NCBI GenBank assembly: GCA_008933995.1
Contig: WARS01000110.1
Span: 558,001 to 622,000 of the forward strand
Length of the DNA: 64,000 nucleotides
Source: Datnioides undecimradiatus
Taxonomy: Eukaryota; Chordata; Actinopteri; Lobotiformes; Datnioididae
Reading direction: 5' to 3'
The position numbers were made by a program, and so were the translations under genes. Below, one piece after another: positions 53,111 through 64,000 of the stretch (position 1 is the stretch's first letter; every line of letters starts with the position of its first letter). The notes below the pieces were generated by a model. That model saw nothing but the letters and a program-made list of their open reading frames with translations, had not been told where the DNA came from and made no database searches.

Positions 53111-56100
53111 AGCGCCAAAGTTCAGCGCACGTGCAAAATGTAGTTTGCCCTCAACATTTTTAGGCAAATGCTCGTCGTCTTTTTAACTATATCAGTTATC
53201 TCTCCCTCACCTTTACCTGGTCCTGTGAGGAAAGTGAGAATTTCAAAAATGCTTGCACAAAGATGTTGGCATTGACCAGAATTGCCCTGGTTTGCATAAT
53301 AATACCAAATTGGCATATTAACCTTGTGAAAACACTGAATGGGAAAAAAAGGCTCTTCAGAGTGAGATAAACTGCAAATATGCAATGATAAAGTCACATC
53401 TTTGGTCACTAAACCTAAAAATAAAGTGCAACGGTCTAAGATCAAGTAAAATAAGAAATTCTGCTGCACTGCAACAGCAATTTCAGTTGATTCAGGTGGA
53501 CAGTATTGAGAGTATGTAGACTTCCAAAAGCTTTTTACAGTACAGCATGTCAACAGGTCGGAACAATGGTCTTAAAATGACAGTCTGTCCTGGCTGTGTA
53601 TGATAAAGAACAGGTATTTTCCAGTGACGTGTCAAATCAGGCATGCTTGCAGTAAGGGTACAGTCAATGGATACGTGAATGAAGCGTTATTCCACTCCCA
53701 GAGCTGACATCTCCTTGCTGTTAAATTGAAGCACTGCAGTTCCCTCTATAGTTGCATATTAAACATTAACTGCATATATTGTCTCTGCAGTATACTAATG
53801 AAGTAAAGGATAAAAGCATCAGGAGAACTCACGAGGTCAGTATTCACTTATCCTAACCCGAACCCAATTATGAAAAACCAAGTGATGAACACTGGACTTA
53901 TATAAGTTTATTTCTAATGCAGTTTAAATTGTTTTGAATATGTTTCTAGAAAGGTTTGTTCACAAAATGAATGCTCTCAATGCCGACTGCTCCATTGAAT
54001 CAATCAGAATATTTGATTATGAAATAATGATGAAACAAGTTCATTTGAGTTAGAAAAGAAAAAAGGAAAATGACTTGCAAACGAGATTTTAGCAGACTGA
54101 AACGACGTTTGAGGTGTCCAGAATCATCTAGTTCTGCCTGACAAAGCCTGATAACATCACAGACCTCGGTCCCACCTACAAATGCTCTGATTGGCTCAGT
54201 TGTTTTCTCCACTCGGGGACGAGCTGCTGACAGGGGTGACACCAGACCCTCTGAATCGCTAGAGCAAATTTAAAAAGTGGGCGGGTGATTCAGGGCTCTG
54301 GAATGAGGCCACGGTTACATTTCAAATAAAGCATTTGTGCAGTGAAATGAATCCCCTCTGCACTGCTCTGCACATGCCACTTGAGCTCTGCTGCATGACC
54401 GGCCACTCAACCTGTCGAACAAGTCAGGCTAAAATGATGTCAGTTAGGTAGTGCGCACTGCATCGTGCAGGACACCTGCCCTGACAGTGCTGAACCATGC
54501 ATAGAAATAAATAATACGCCCTTCTGATACGAAGTCATGAACTAATGTAGATATTAAGACCGTGTGTGTGTGCGTTTGTGCGTGCGTCTTCCTGTCTGTC
54601 TCTGAGGGGTGCGATCTGGCTTTTGGATGAAAACAGAGAAAGATGACACTGATGTGATAATGAGATCCTCGCCCCGTGGCTCCTACAGAAGAAAAAAAAC
54701 AAACAAACGTCCTGGCCTTCACAAACTGCGGTGTCATCAGAAAACCGACAGCGGGACTTAGTCTGCTCACTTTATATCTGTAAATACAGCATTTAATTAG
54801 TTCCATCAGGCTGTCTGCAACACCTGCATGTCTCACACATTACCCATCCCCCATCGATCCTTCACTCATGTCTGTGTTTTGTTTTGTTTTTTTACTTCAG
54901 TCTTGAAGAAAGTGAAAAGAAACACCGTGATGCCGTTGCCTTGGAGCATGAGGATGCTGGCAGTGCAATGTAAGAAATGTTGCAAGATGAGCTTTTAGCT
55001 CACAGTGAGGATGGTGGATGGGGTCATGAACCTAATACGTGATATATTATCAGACTTACAATAACATGTTTAAGCTTTATTGTAACTTATTGTGACAGCA
55101 TGACTGTACAGCATATGGATCTATCTCTGGTACTCATGAAGCTAGCTATGGGATTTATTGAGAAAGTCATTCAGTAAAGTTACTTGGGCTTTCCTTTAAT
55201 TTGCAATATTAATGTTACTTTCAAATAGCCAAGCCATATTAAGCAATAAGCAGTTTTATATGACTTTTATATTTGGGAAAATCCAAAAGTTTCCAGCATC
55301 CTCTATAGCAGAATATGATAGATATGAAAACAGAAAAACCCATTAGCAAAACTGAAATTGAACTTTAATTTAAAAAAAAAGCAAAACTCCCCTTATCTTA
55401 GCTATTTACTAAGATAATAATAAGATAAGTGCCATACCTTATTACAAGACAGAAAGGCCAGATTCTCTTTCTATTGTACCACACATTCATTGTCACATTA
55501 GCAGATGTAGACCCCGGACATAATGTGTGCATTTTGTCACATGTAATAAATCTTATAAGGTTATTTGGAAGAAAAAAATAGAATTAGCTGTAACCTCTTT
55601 TGTTCCTCCAAAACACTGATTTGACAGTATCAAAAATGGCATCAACAATAGCAATCAAAATGCAAACCACAGTTTCCTCTAAAAATATAATTTGGACGTG
55701 TTTAACATTAATAATAGTTTTTTTAAAAAGTTGAAAAAATTACACCGCCACAGAAATAAATGGTCTAAAAATAAAACCAGTAATTATATTTAATCTGTAT
55801 TGGCAAACTGTAAAAGTTTCAACCTCTAATGTGCCTGAATCCCTGAATACACTGAAACAGTGCAGAGGAGAAGCTCTGTTCATACAACAGTAGATCAGAG
55901 CTCATAGTCGCCCTGCAAATCTGCTTTATGAAGTGATAAAATCCAAATCTGCGTAAAGCTTTTATGGCAGGGCTTGGCACCCGTTGGCAGAGCATCAGAA
56001 CATCCTGTGTGGCACCTTCATGTGGGAGGCAGATCACCTGTAGGAAACTTGTACGGCATGATAAATCGGTCTTTTCTGGATGTGAATTCCATTTGCACTG

Positions 56101-56560
56101 ATTTTATTTATATAAATGGTGGACAAAAGGAGACACTGTGCGTTCCTCTATACTGATTCGTACGCACCCGCAGACACAGTCAAGTGTGAGTTACAGTATC
56201 TGGAGAATGAATGGTTCCGCTGTAGCTGAATAGATGTTGCTCGCAGCAAATATCACAGACAATGAGTTTGTGTGAATAAAGGCGGATTTGGGTGGAAACG
56301 AGTGAAGAGACGCAGTCTCGGTGTGGAATGATTATGTATATGCGTGCGTGCACGCACACGCATAGACGAGCGTGCGTTGTTCTATATGTTCATCTGCATT
56401 TGTGTCTGTGGTCCATGCACGTGTACTCAAGTGAGTGTCAGTGTGTGTGTGTGTGTGTGTGTCTAAGATAATTAACCGTCCACAGAAGCGTGTCATTCCT
56501 CTATTGTGTGTCAGAGGGGACCGCGGGGGTCTTGAGGAGGAGCGGAAATGCTGATTTAGT
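53110..56560. other. Intergenic, no gene seen
   Basis: AT-rich. (GT)n at about 56438-56462. Short open frames only. Confidence 0.6.
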
Positions 56561-56695
56561 CTCACATTAGTCCGTGGGCGCGCTTTTCCTTTTGATTAGA
56601 CCAGCATCCTCCTTGGGTGTTAGGTGGCTCCATTTAGAAACCCTCCCAAATGTTACCTTCCTACCACCTGCCTGGCAAGCTTAGAGACCCCCCTT

Positions 56696-56729
<34 letters not shown>

Positions 56730-57125
56730 AACCTCAACCTGCTATATCCACCACCCATTAACTCTACCACCAGCAGACTGCTGGCCAGCCGGCTCGATGC
56801 GCGGTGGCCTTTTCCAGAGGAATTCTTAGGGTGGGTTTTTTTCTTGTAGATATTCCACGCCGCTTTGCGCCCTCAGATTTCACGCTGCAACATTAACACG
56901 AGCTGACACACTGGATTAAAGGCAGACAGCTGGAATGCCCGGGCCCTTTGTGCAGCGTGGACCTCAGCCAAGAGCCTTCTCTCTGAGGCCAAGAGAGACC
57001 TGGGAAAGAGAGCCCTCCTTGGAAATAAACACAAGATTGGCCAAGAGGGTGGAATGTACCTGACGGAGTAAATCCTTCACTGGCCAAGCTCGATCTGGCC
57101 TAGGTTGTCTGGGTCCAGACAGGTG
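56560..57125. promoter_or_regulatory. Possible conserved non-coding block
   Basis: GC-richer, mostly single-copy DNA interrupted by (CA)n at 56697-56726. Contains GGAAATAAACA (FOX-type) and two TTGGCCAAG/TGGCCAAGC NFI-type half sites near 57020-57090. Conservation not tested. Confidence 0.25.
56697..56726. repeat. (CA)n microsatellite
   Basis: About 15 CA units. Confidence 0.9.
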
Positions 57126-57129
57126 AACT

Positions 57130-57890
57130 TGAAAAAGGTCTTGAGGGTCAAGTCAAGTCAAAACTCTGGAGGAAATAGGCTGTTCTGAGGCTTCACCTGT
57201 TAAGGCTGCATCCTAATTTAACTACAGCTCAACCAAACTGTAGGTGATCAGCTTTCAGAGGTGTACAGTCATAATCAGGACAGTGAGCTAACACATAAAA
57301 AAGTCATTCATTCATGTTTAAGTTTAAAAATCAGTAAGGCAAGGAAATTCAAGGAAATTCGTAACTATGGTGACATACTTGCAGGGCTGCATAGCCAACC
57401 GCAACAGCTCTGCCAATTAGCAAGCAACTTACAGCCTGGTTAAAAACCACACATTAAAGATTGTTTATTCAAGAGATACGGGTTACCGCTAGCAAGGTCG
57501 CGTCTTCTATTTTGCACAGTGCAAATGCAACACTTTCACTTCTGTGAGCAGATCCACTTGTTGCAGCGATTTGTCATTTGTCAAATTTGCGGTGTTTTGG
57601 TTTGATCGGGCTTTTGTCCATTTTATTCAGCCTTCTTCCTACAAATTCATCATTTTTAGGAGGAAGAATTTGTATTTTCTCTTTCAGGATTACATAGTCT
57701 TGCTTTAAATCTGTCACATGTAAAGCCACTGGATCCTAATAAAATGAAATATCATTATATTGTTCAAGGTTATTCGAGAAACCTCAACATAATTTCAAAA
57801 TACGACGGCTGTTCTCTCTAACGTTTTACTATTTAAGCACTGTCTCTAATCCAGCCTGCAAATGAGATTCACCCAAATGGGTGTTTAAAA
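57130..57890. other. Intergenic, no feature seen
   Basis: Includes a tandem AAGGAAATTC duplication near 57340-57360; otherwise unremarkable. Confidence 0.6.
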
Positions 57891-57929
57891 GTGAGAAATA
57901 AGAGAAAGAGAGAGAGAGGGAGGAAGTGG

Positions 57930-58290
57930 GAGAGCGACACCGGCTTGTTGAAGGTCTCCATGGTAACCGAGCAGTCTAGTCACGCCTCATTATGGCGAGC
58001 CGAGTGTTTGTATTGGCCGGCCAGTTCCGGAATGTATTCTCCCCATGCTAATAGCCTTCAGATGCCATCGGCTCATTGCACTCAGCAATGTCACCCAGCT
58101 CGCCCAGACACACACACACGCACACAACCACACACATGGACATGCACAAACACACAGAGGCGGGGAGAACAGAGAACTGGCAGTTTTATGGCTTCAAATA
58201 TTTCCCCCCGGAGATCTGTCTAAATAGATAACATAATCATTCCTAAACTACTGCTGGCTGGCACAACTGGCTATATTCACTCCACTAAGC
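57930..58290. promoter_or_regulatory. Possible enhancer/promoter with RFX X-box
   Basis: GC-richer single-copy block after a GA-rich run. GTCTCCATGGTAAC at 57954-57967 is a complete X-box (RYYNCCATRGNAAC). CATTATGGCG, CCATGCTAATAGCC and CTAAATAGATAA sites follow. (CA)n interrupts it at about 58108-58135. No coding signal. Confidence 0.4.
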
Positions 58291-58294
58291 TCTC

Positions 58295-59475
58295 CCCTGT
58301 TTCGGTTGTATGTGTGCGTATGTGTGTGTGTGTGTGTGTGTGGTGTGTGTGCTCATGTGCTCTCATGCATGTTGCATACTGTGTTTTCTTGTATACGCCA
58401 CTTTTATCACTCGATGCCCCTGACTAGAGTTCTTTTTTCCTATTTATGCAAAATATTTTTCCTTTCAATCAGATTTCATAGAATATTTCATTGCATTGCT
58501 GGCAACATACTGCACATACCTACATGTCACACACTAAAATCAAACATTAGTCAGTGAATCCCTACTTTATATTTCATTCTTTAGGTTGCTATGAGATGTT
58601 AATAATGGAGGTAAAGCTTGGTTCATCAACTAGACTCTAGTCAGTATATAAGATGAAAATAGCTGCTTCATAAAACATGATAACACATTGTAACATAGCT
58701 ATAGGCACATATATGGGGACATTTATATAATAAATATATATGTGTTTTTTTTCTCAAAAATTCCAACTTCTATTAAACATGTGTGACCTTTATGTACATA
58801 GTAATTAATAATTATTGACTACATAATCTTACATGAAATCATACACTCATATTTGATATATACATATATCAAATATTGAATTATTATATGTATGAATGCA
58901 ATTTTCATTGATGTACTCACATGAGTTGTGGCTGAAGGTGAAGAAATCGAGTCAGAGGGCCTTGAGTTAAGCCCCCCCCCCCATCCAATGTCAAGATTCA
59001 ACTTTGAAACTCAATATCCAAGAAATTTTATTTGCAATTATACATTATCAAAAACGAATGCAGCTATGTTATACAGTGTTGCCAACACATTCATATTAAA
59101 TGTTAATTCACAGTTATGGATGCTTGTGGAAGATGTTGTTATGAAAGGCAGGGAGACAAACTGACACTCTGCTGCCAGTGAGAAATACTTATCCACAGAG
59201 GGAAACATGACTGATTTACTTGTGTTTACAGGTGTTTGGGAGTACATGTTGTTGAACAGTTATTTCATTATCAATCTGTTCATTATTGTTTGATAATGCC
59301 AAACGTCTAAAGCCTAAAAATATTCACTTTACATTGACATAAACAGAGAAAAACAGCAATCAGTTACATTCAGCTGGATCTAAGTGGTTGCTGATGCTAT
59401 ATTAATAACTCAAATGATTAATTAATTAATTATGACCAATATTTTTTCAGCACTGTTTCATGCCTTACTTTTGCC
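58295..59475. other. Intergenic, AT-rich
   Basis: (GT)n at 58318-58350, poly-C at about 58971-58982, AT-rich from 58660 to 58910. No gene seen. Confidence 0.6.
58318..58350. repeat. (GT)n microsatellite
   Basis: GT repeat with one GGTGT interruption. Confidence 0.9.
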
Positions 59476-59479
59476 TTGT

Positions 59480-60300
59480 GGCTAATCGTTTGTTGCGTCA
59501 CCATGAAAAGATGAGAGGGCCGTGTGTGAGAAACTGATGCCGTGCGCAGTGATGCTCGACTCGATGCTCCTTTGGGACTTCACAGGGATTTAGTTTTCCC
59601 TGGCAACTCCAAAGTCCGGCCCGGGCTCACTAATCTGCGCAGTGTAGGGCTACTTCACTTAAGGAAATATCAGTGAGCCTTCATGCAAAAGAAGATAGCG
59701 CCGGCTCGGCTCAGCGTGGCAGCGAAGTGAAGAGGGTGGAGGCGTACGGAGGGAGAGAGGTGGGATGAGAGGTGGGGAGGTGAGCGCAAATAAAGGAATA
59801 AAGGAGAGAGCGGGGAAAGGGCTGCAGAGAGAGAGATAGGAAAAAGAGAGGTGAAACTAGAATGAGGAAATGTATGAATGGCAGGAGTGAAGAAAAGAGT
59901 GGGGTTTTTTAAGTTATTAAGGGGCCAAAGCAGGGAGAGCCACAGTTGGCGGGGGGCTGAGGGAGGGCTTGGCGCTAGCAGACAGTATTACTGAGCGTCT
60001 GGGCTGCTATACAACACAACATCATAATTGGGCATCAATTTAACTTCACTGAGCTGTATGATTGATTAAAATAAGCCGAACGATTAAATATAATGTATTG
60101 AGCTGCATTAGCTTCTTTGAAAGAGCTGTGAAATGAGCGTAATTAAAAAGATGGAGACGTTATGTTTTGTACAGTATTCATATTGTGCCAGAAGACGAAG
60201 TGCCATCTTAGCCAGCCTGTCCATTAGAGAGCCTTCAGGCTATTCTGTACCTGCTGAGCGCTCATTTTGATGCATTTTAATGGACAAGGGGGCACTTTTT
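59480..60300. promoter_or_regulatory. Possible conserved non-coding block, homeodomain-type sites
   Basis: Two GC-balanced stretches flank a purine-rich run (about 59720-59890). The right half has TGATTGATTA at 60059-60068 (a PBX/HOX-type site), CATCAATTTAAC, CGATTAAATA and GTAATTAAAA within about 150 bp. No coding signal and no repeat recognised. A 29-A run starts at about 60314. Confidence 0.4.
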
Positions 60301-60311
60301 ATGAAAAAAAG

Positions 60312-60344
<33 letters not shown>

Positions 60345-60539
60345 ATACAGTGCTTGCTTTTGGACTCCACAGTGAGAATAGCTCACTGATTGAACAACTG
60401 GAATTCTTCACACTGGGTGCAATCAGTCCAAACACTCCCCTCTCCAGGATGTCCACTTTTGATGTTTGATGTTTACAGTCTCTGCTGCAGCTTTTCTAAA
60501 ATACTTCCACCTTTTTGGATTTTTGAAAATGTGGTATTT

Positions 60540-60905
60540 CCTGCTGTAGTCATTCATTTTTCTGGCCTCTTGGTGGCAGCAAAACAAACTGTGAACAATG
60601 CCGCCATACTTTCGCTTGATACAGTTGTGGCTAATTTGTTAGTAGCATTGGCTTTTATCTGCACCCAGCAGACTCATTAGGATTAATTTTGTTTAGTCTG
60701 TGTTCACCCGGTGAATATTAATATTCAATACTGATATTCAATATACTCCAATATTCACTCTCCTTTCAGCTCTGTTTTTGGCTTTAGCTGCTAAACTTCA
60801 CCATATGTTCATCAGCTAGTTGACAACAGCTTCTGGAAACAGGTTGATGGCAGCAGTGAGGGTGAACTAAAACAGTAAAGCTAGTGTAAAACTGAAACAA
60901 ACTGA
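60540..60905 (+). repeat. Dispersed repeat family C, copy 5
   Basis: CACCCAGCAGACTCATTAGG (also near 29256), TTTTGGCTTTAGCTGCTAAAC, GTTCATCAGCTAGTTGACAAC, GGCAGCAGTGAGGGTGAAC. Degenerate but in the same order as the other copies. Confidence 0.6.
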
Positions 60906-62285
60906 ACTGGACTAAAGTGTCACACTGAGCTACATTGTGCTAATTGTTTTATGCATTTTCATAATCATAACTTTTGTGTTAAATGTGGGCTAACTGTGGG
61001 CTAAACGTGTACCCGTGAAGGTCTGAGTCCTTACTGTGGTGGCTCTGATTCCGGTCTGGGCCCTTTTGCTGCACATCATCTCTTCTCTTTCAGATTGATT
61101 AGAAAGGACAAAATTACATAGTTGCACATCTAATCTAAGCAACAAATGAATGACTGCATCAAATACTAGATTAACTGCCGTTCACCAATTCATTTTGAAT
61201 GTCAGGCGACCAAAGCAGCAGGGCGGCTTAGGGACTGGAGTACTGGATAAGAAATCACATCACAGGGCATATCACCTTTGGTCTTGTGGAGAGCGATCTT
61301 TCCTTATACTTTTCCAAATGTGCTGAGTTTGTCTCTACTAGATTTATGATCATTATCGCCATCTTTGACTGGTCGAGTAACCTCTACGTCCACATGTCCG
61401 CTGTGTCACCTTTCATGCTTTCTGATTGCAGCTGTTGTCCCCGGGTTTTCCGAGGTTGCACTTTTCCCTGTAATCATTGTGTGTTCCCGCTGGTGTGGAG
61501 TGTAAATAAACCGTATGAGGCAGCAGTAAATATACTGTACATGAATTTGTATGTGGTAACTCGTTAAACTGTGTTTCTATATCGGGGAAGTTTAACGACA
61601 GTGAAAATACAGCACTTTCCTATGGCAGCTGGCCTGGGTAGTAATTTGGTCCAGAATACCACAAGCCCTGGATTGTTAGTCACTTGGAATAAGTGAAACC
61701 AGTTGACCTAGCAACATAATTTAATCAAGGCGCATATTTTGCCACAAGCTTTTTCTATCAAGCCGATTAAATGAACAAACATCTAACACGCTATCAGTGG
61801 CAAATTATTTAACAGTTTTTTATTTATCATGTTGAATATACAATGTGGCAGATAAAATGTGTATGTGAAAATGCACATACATTGAATCTTAGTTAAGTGT
61901 TTGTTTCAGGCATGGAGAGGCAATCGCATACCCCCCCCGCCCTGTCGATGATATTCATCACAAGGGACGACATAATGAATTGTTTACACACATATTACAC
62001 ACACACACACACCTCCCACTCCATCTTCACTCACATGAGTTAATTTCCCACAGGGCAGAAACACACACATGCCAAAACTGGCAGGAGCTACAGGTAGATT
62101 GTAGTGTGAGAGCCTGTTGCTAGGCAGACCGCTCAGCCTCCATGTGAACGACACAAAGCTGGTGATTAAAAGCCATTTACACCCAGCAACTGAGAGGGCT
62201 TACACTGATACCCGTCTGTTAAAGACACACGCCAAGTTTAGATTTTGGGCTTGACGTCGATAATAGTTGATCATTTCTACTAATA
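60905..62285. other. Intergenic, no gene seen
   Basis: Poly-C at about 61931-61939 and a short (CA)n at about 61997-62012. Nothing else recognised. Confidence 0.6.
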
Positions 62286-62291
62286 TAGGCT

Positions 62292-62494
62292 GTGATGTTT
62301 GGAGGAATTTAATTTAAGATTAAAAAGTGGGGGAGTCATAACAAACATGGAGATTAGAAATGACTCTGAACTGAATGATAGCATAACAGTTCACGCAGAC
62401 ACACCATGCTATTGCTAGCTAGCCAGCTAACAAATCTTAGCTCTGCACCAATAGCCAATAGAAGCTGAAGACTTGTTGGTGGGTGGATGTTATG
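62292..62494 (+). repeat. Dispersed repeat family D, copy 2
   Basis: GTGATGTTTGGAGGAATTTA, CCAGCTAACAAA, GGGTGGATGTTATG; same order as at 6246 but with about 110 bp more between the outer blocks. Confidence 0.5.
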
Positions 62495-64000
62495 AGATTT
62501 GGTTAAACTTTACATAATCACATGCCATATTTTGTTTAATAATGATGATTGTTAAGTATTATCATTAAGTAAGTATCAAAAGTACAAGTACTTAGAATAC
62601 AGGTACTGTTTTTTCTTATTATATATCAGAAATTATGTATTGTTATATTATAACTATATAATATCATTTTAGATTTATATATTATATTATTAGATTGCTG
62701 TTGCCAATGTACTAATTTGTATAAATATGTAACTGTAACTGGTCAATGCTGAGGTGATTCTGTTTGATGTATTCTTTGGTAGTTTACTCTGTAACAATCC
62801 TTCATATGGAAATCTTTCACTTAAACTTAATCTGCAAAGTAACTTCAAACTTAGCTTGTCAAAAAAACTGTAGTGGGGTATAAAACACAATATTTCCCTC
62901 TGAAATGCGCTGGAGTAGAAATAGAAAATGCATGGAATGGAAAATTTCAGGCAAAATAAAAAGCAATTAGGTCCAATAATGTGGTAAATGTGGTACTTAT
63001 GGTATTCACATTTTACCACCGTTTCATGGGCAGACACAAGAGTAATATCAAACATCTCATTCCCTCCTAGAAAATAAAACATGAGATAAACATGTTTCTC
63101 AAAAGAGATAAGCGGAGTACCCTGAGAGATTGTGGCATGTCAATATGGAAAGACCACCACCATGATGAATCCAGAAATCACAATAACTAACTCTGAGAGG
63201 CCAAACTTGAAAGAACTGATCTTCTCAACATCCATTAGCTTCTCCTTGTTCAAAAGCTGAACATGAATGAAGCTGCATACCACCATTCAGTCCCGCTAAG
63301 GCAGCATGTGGAGAGCTCCGCCACCAGCATATCGAGCTCCTGAAAAGCCCGCTGAACAGTAATCTCTGGACTCAAGGAACATCACACCTGACTGCTACTA
63401 GCCTTACTTACCTTCACCTAGCTTTATGTGCATAAGTACATCTGCACTGTAATGTTCCCACAGAGAAAGTCCCTTTTCATCAACATGTGCTTGTGACATC
63501 ACAGGCTGTAAATGAATGGTCCTGGACCTTGTGAACGACATTTTGTATCATGATCATATATCTTGACACAAATGAGGAGCTTCTAGATCACTCACAATCA
63601 CTGCCAAGGTCACAGCAGGAGGCAGACAACAGTTTTTGTTATAGGAAACCTGCCAAATGGGTTGGAAAAACCTCATATCAAGTGGTTTTAATGGGCCAAA
63701 AAGATTAACTCTGTTGAAACGAGAAGAGCTGGTGAAAAAGTACTAGCGATATCTCAAGAAAATTGAATCGAACGCAACTGGACTTGGTTATATGTATATA
63801 TTCAATTTCCTTGAGATAACTATGACCTGGATGAATGAGAATATCCACAGGCTTAGTACTAGTGATCCGAAACTCTTTGTATTCCACTGTCACAATACCA
63901 GAGCAGGTTGTGGACCGCCGTTGCCGTGTTAATCAGTTGACTGACCACGTAAAACTACCCAAGGTTTTCATTTCACCCCAATAAATTGTCAAATTACTAC
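62495..64000. other. Intergenic to window end
   Basis: Strongly AT-rich at 62600-62700. The 130-codon minus-strand frame at 62690-63082 shows no recognised domain. No gene seen. Confidence 0.6.

Noticed and set aside
54885-54975. Possible isolated exon after TTTTTTTACTTCAG
   Set aside because: No partner exon, no recognised peptide and no clear donor context.
28000-64000. let-7, miR-100 or miR-125b hairpins
   Set aside because: None of the mature sequences or their reverse complements was found by eye.

Overview
The window is vertebrate, and the repeats point to a percomorph-type teleost: CA/TG microsatellites, short introns in a gene whose mammalian orthologue is much longer, several dispersed repeats of a kind common in spiny-rayed fish, and L2-type LINE scraps. 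It holds one recognisable protein-coding gene and a long downstream gene desert.

1-27990: the 3' four-fifths of sorl1 (SORLA/LR11, sortilin-related receptor) on the + strand. I placed 41 coding exons from 52 to the stop codon at 24795-24797. Exon lengths sum to 5619 nt (1873 codons including the stop), splice phases agree at every junction, and the order of domains matches vertebrate SORL1: last part of the VPS10 propeller and its 10CC module, YWTD (LDLR class B) propeller, EGF-like module, 11 LDLR class A repeats, six fibronectin III domains, one membrane helix, and a short tail. The tail keeps the FANSHY retromer motif, an acidic cluster and the C-terminal [11 protein letters not shown]-type motif. 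From the remembered human structure (48 exons, 2214 residues), about seven 5' exons and roughly 340 residues lie before position 1. A 3.2 kb 3' UTR ends near an AATAAA at 27964.

Introns carry microsatellites (one of them forms the 3' splice site at 21621), an antisense L2-type LINE reverse-transcriptase fragment (about 14815-14965), a 118-bp foldback element (9020-9137), and two CTCF-type motifs (18339, 19698).

28000-64000: AT-richer gene desert. I found no convincing host gene, tRNA or microRNA. It contains old dispersed repeats: a family with a TTTAGCTGCTAAATG-like core in about five copies, a second family with a GCTAACATCAGCATGCTA core, a 0.6 kb element at 41590-42180, an (ATGG)n-tailed repeat at 44395-44632, and two more L2 RT fragments. 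There is also a broken Myb/SANT-like DNA-binding domain at 35829-36020, a CTCF motif 3 kb past the sorl1 poly(A) signal, and several single-copy blocks that look like conserved regulatory elements (best: 57930-58290 with a palindromic RFX X-box, and 59480-60300). Nothing in the window looks like a new multi-gene system; the points most worth checking are regulatory or concern splicing.
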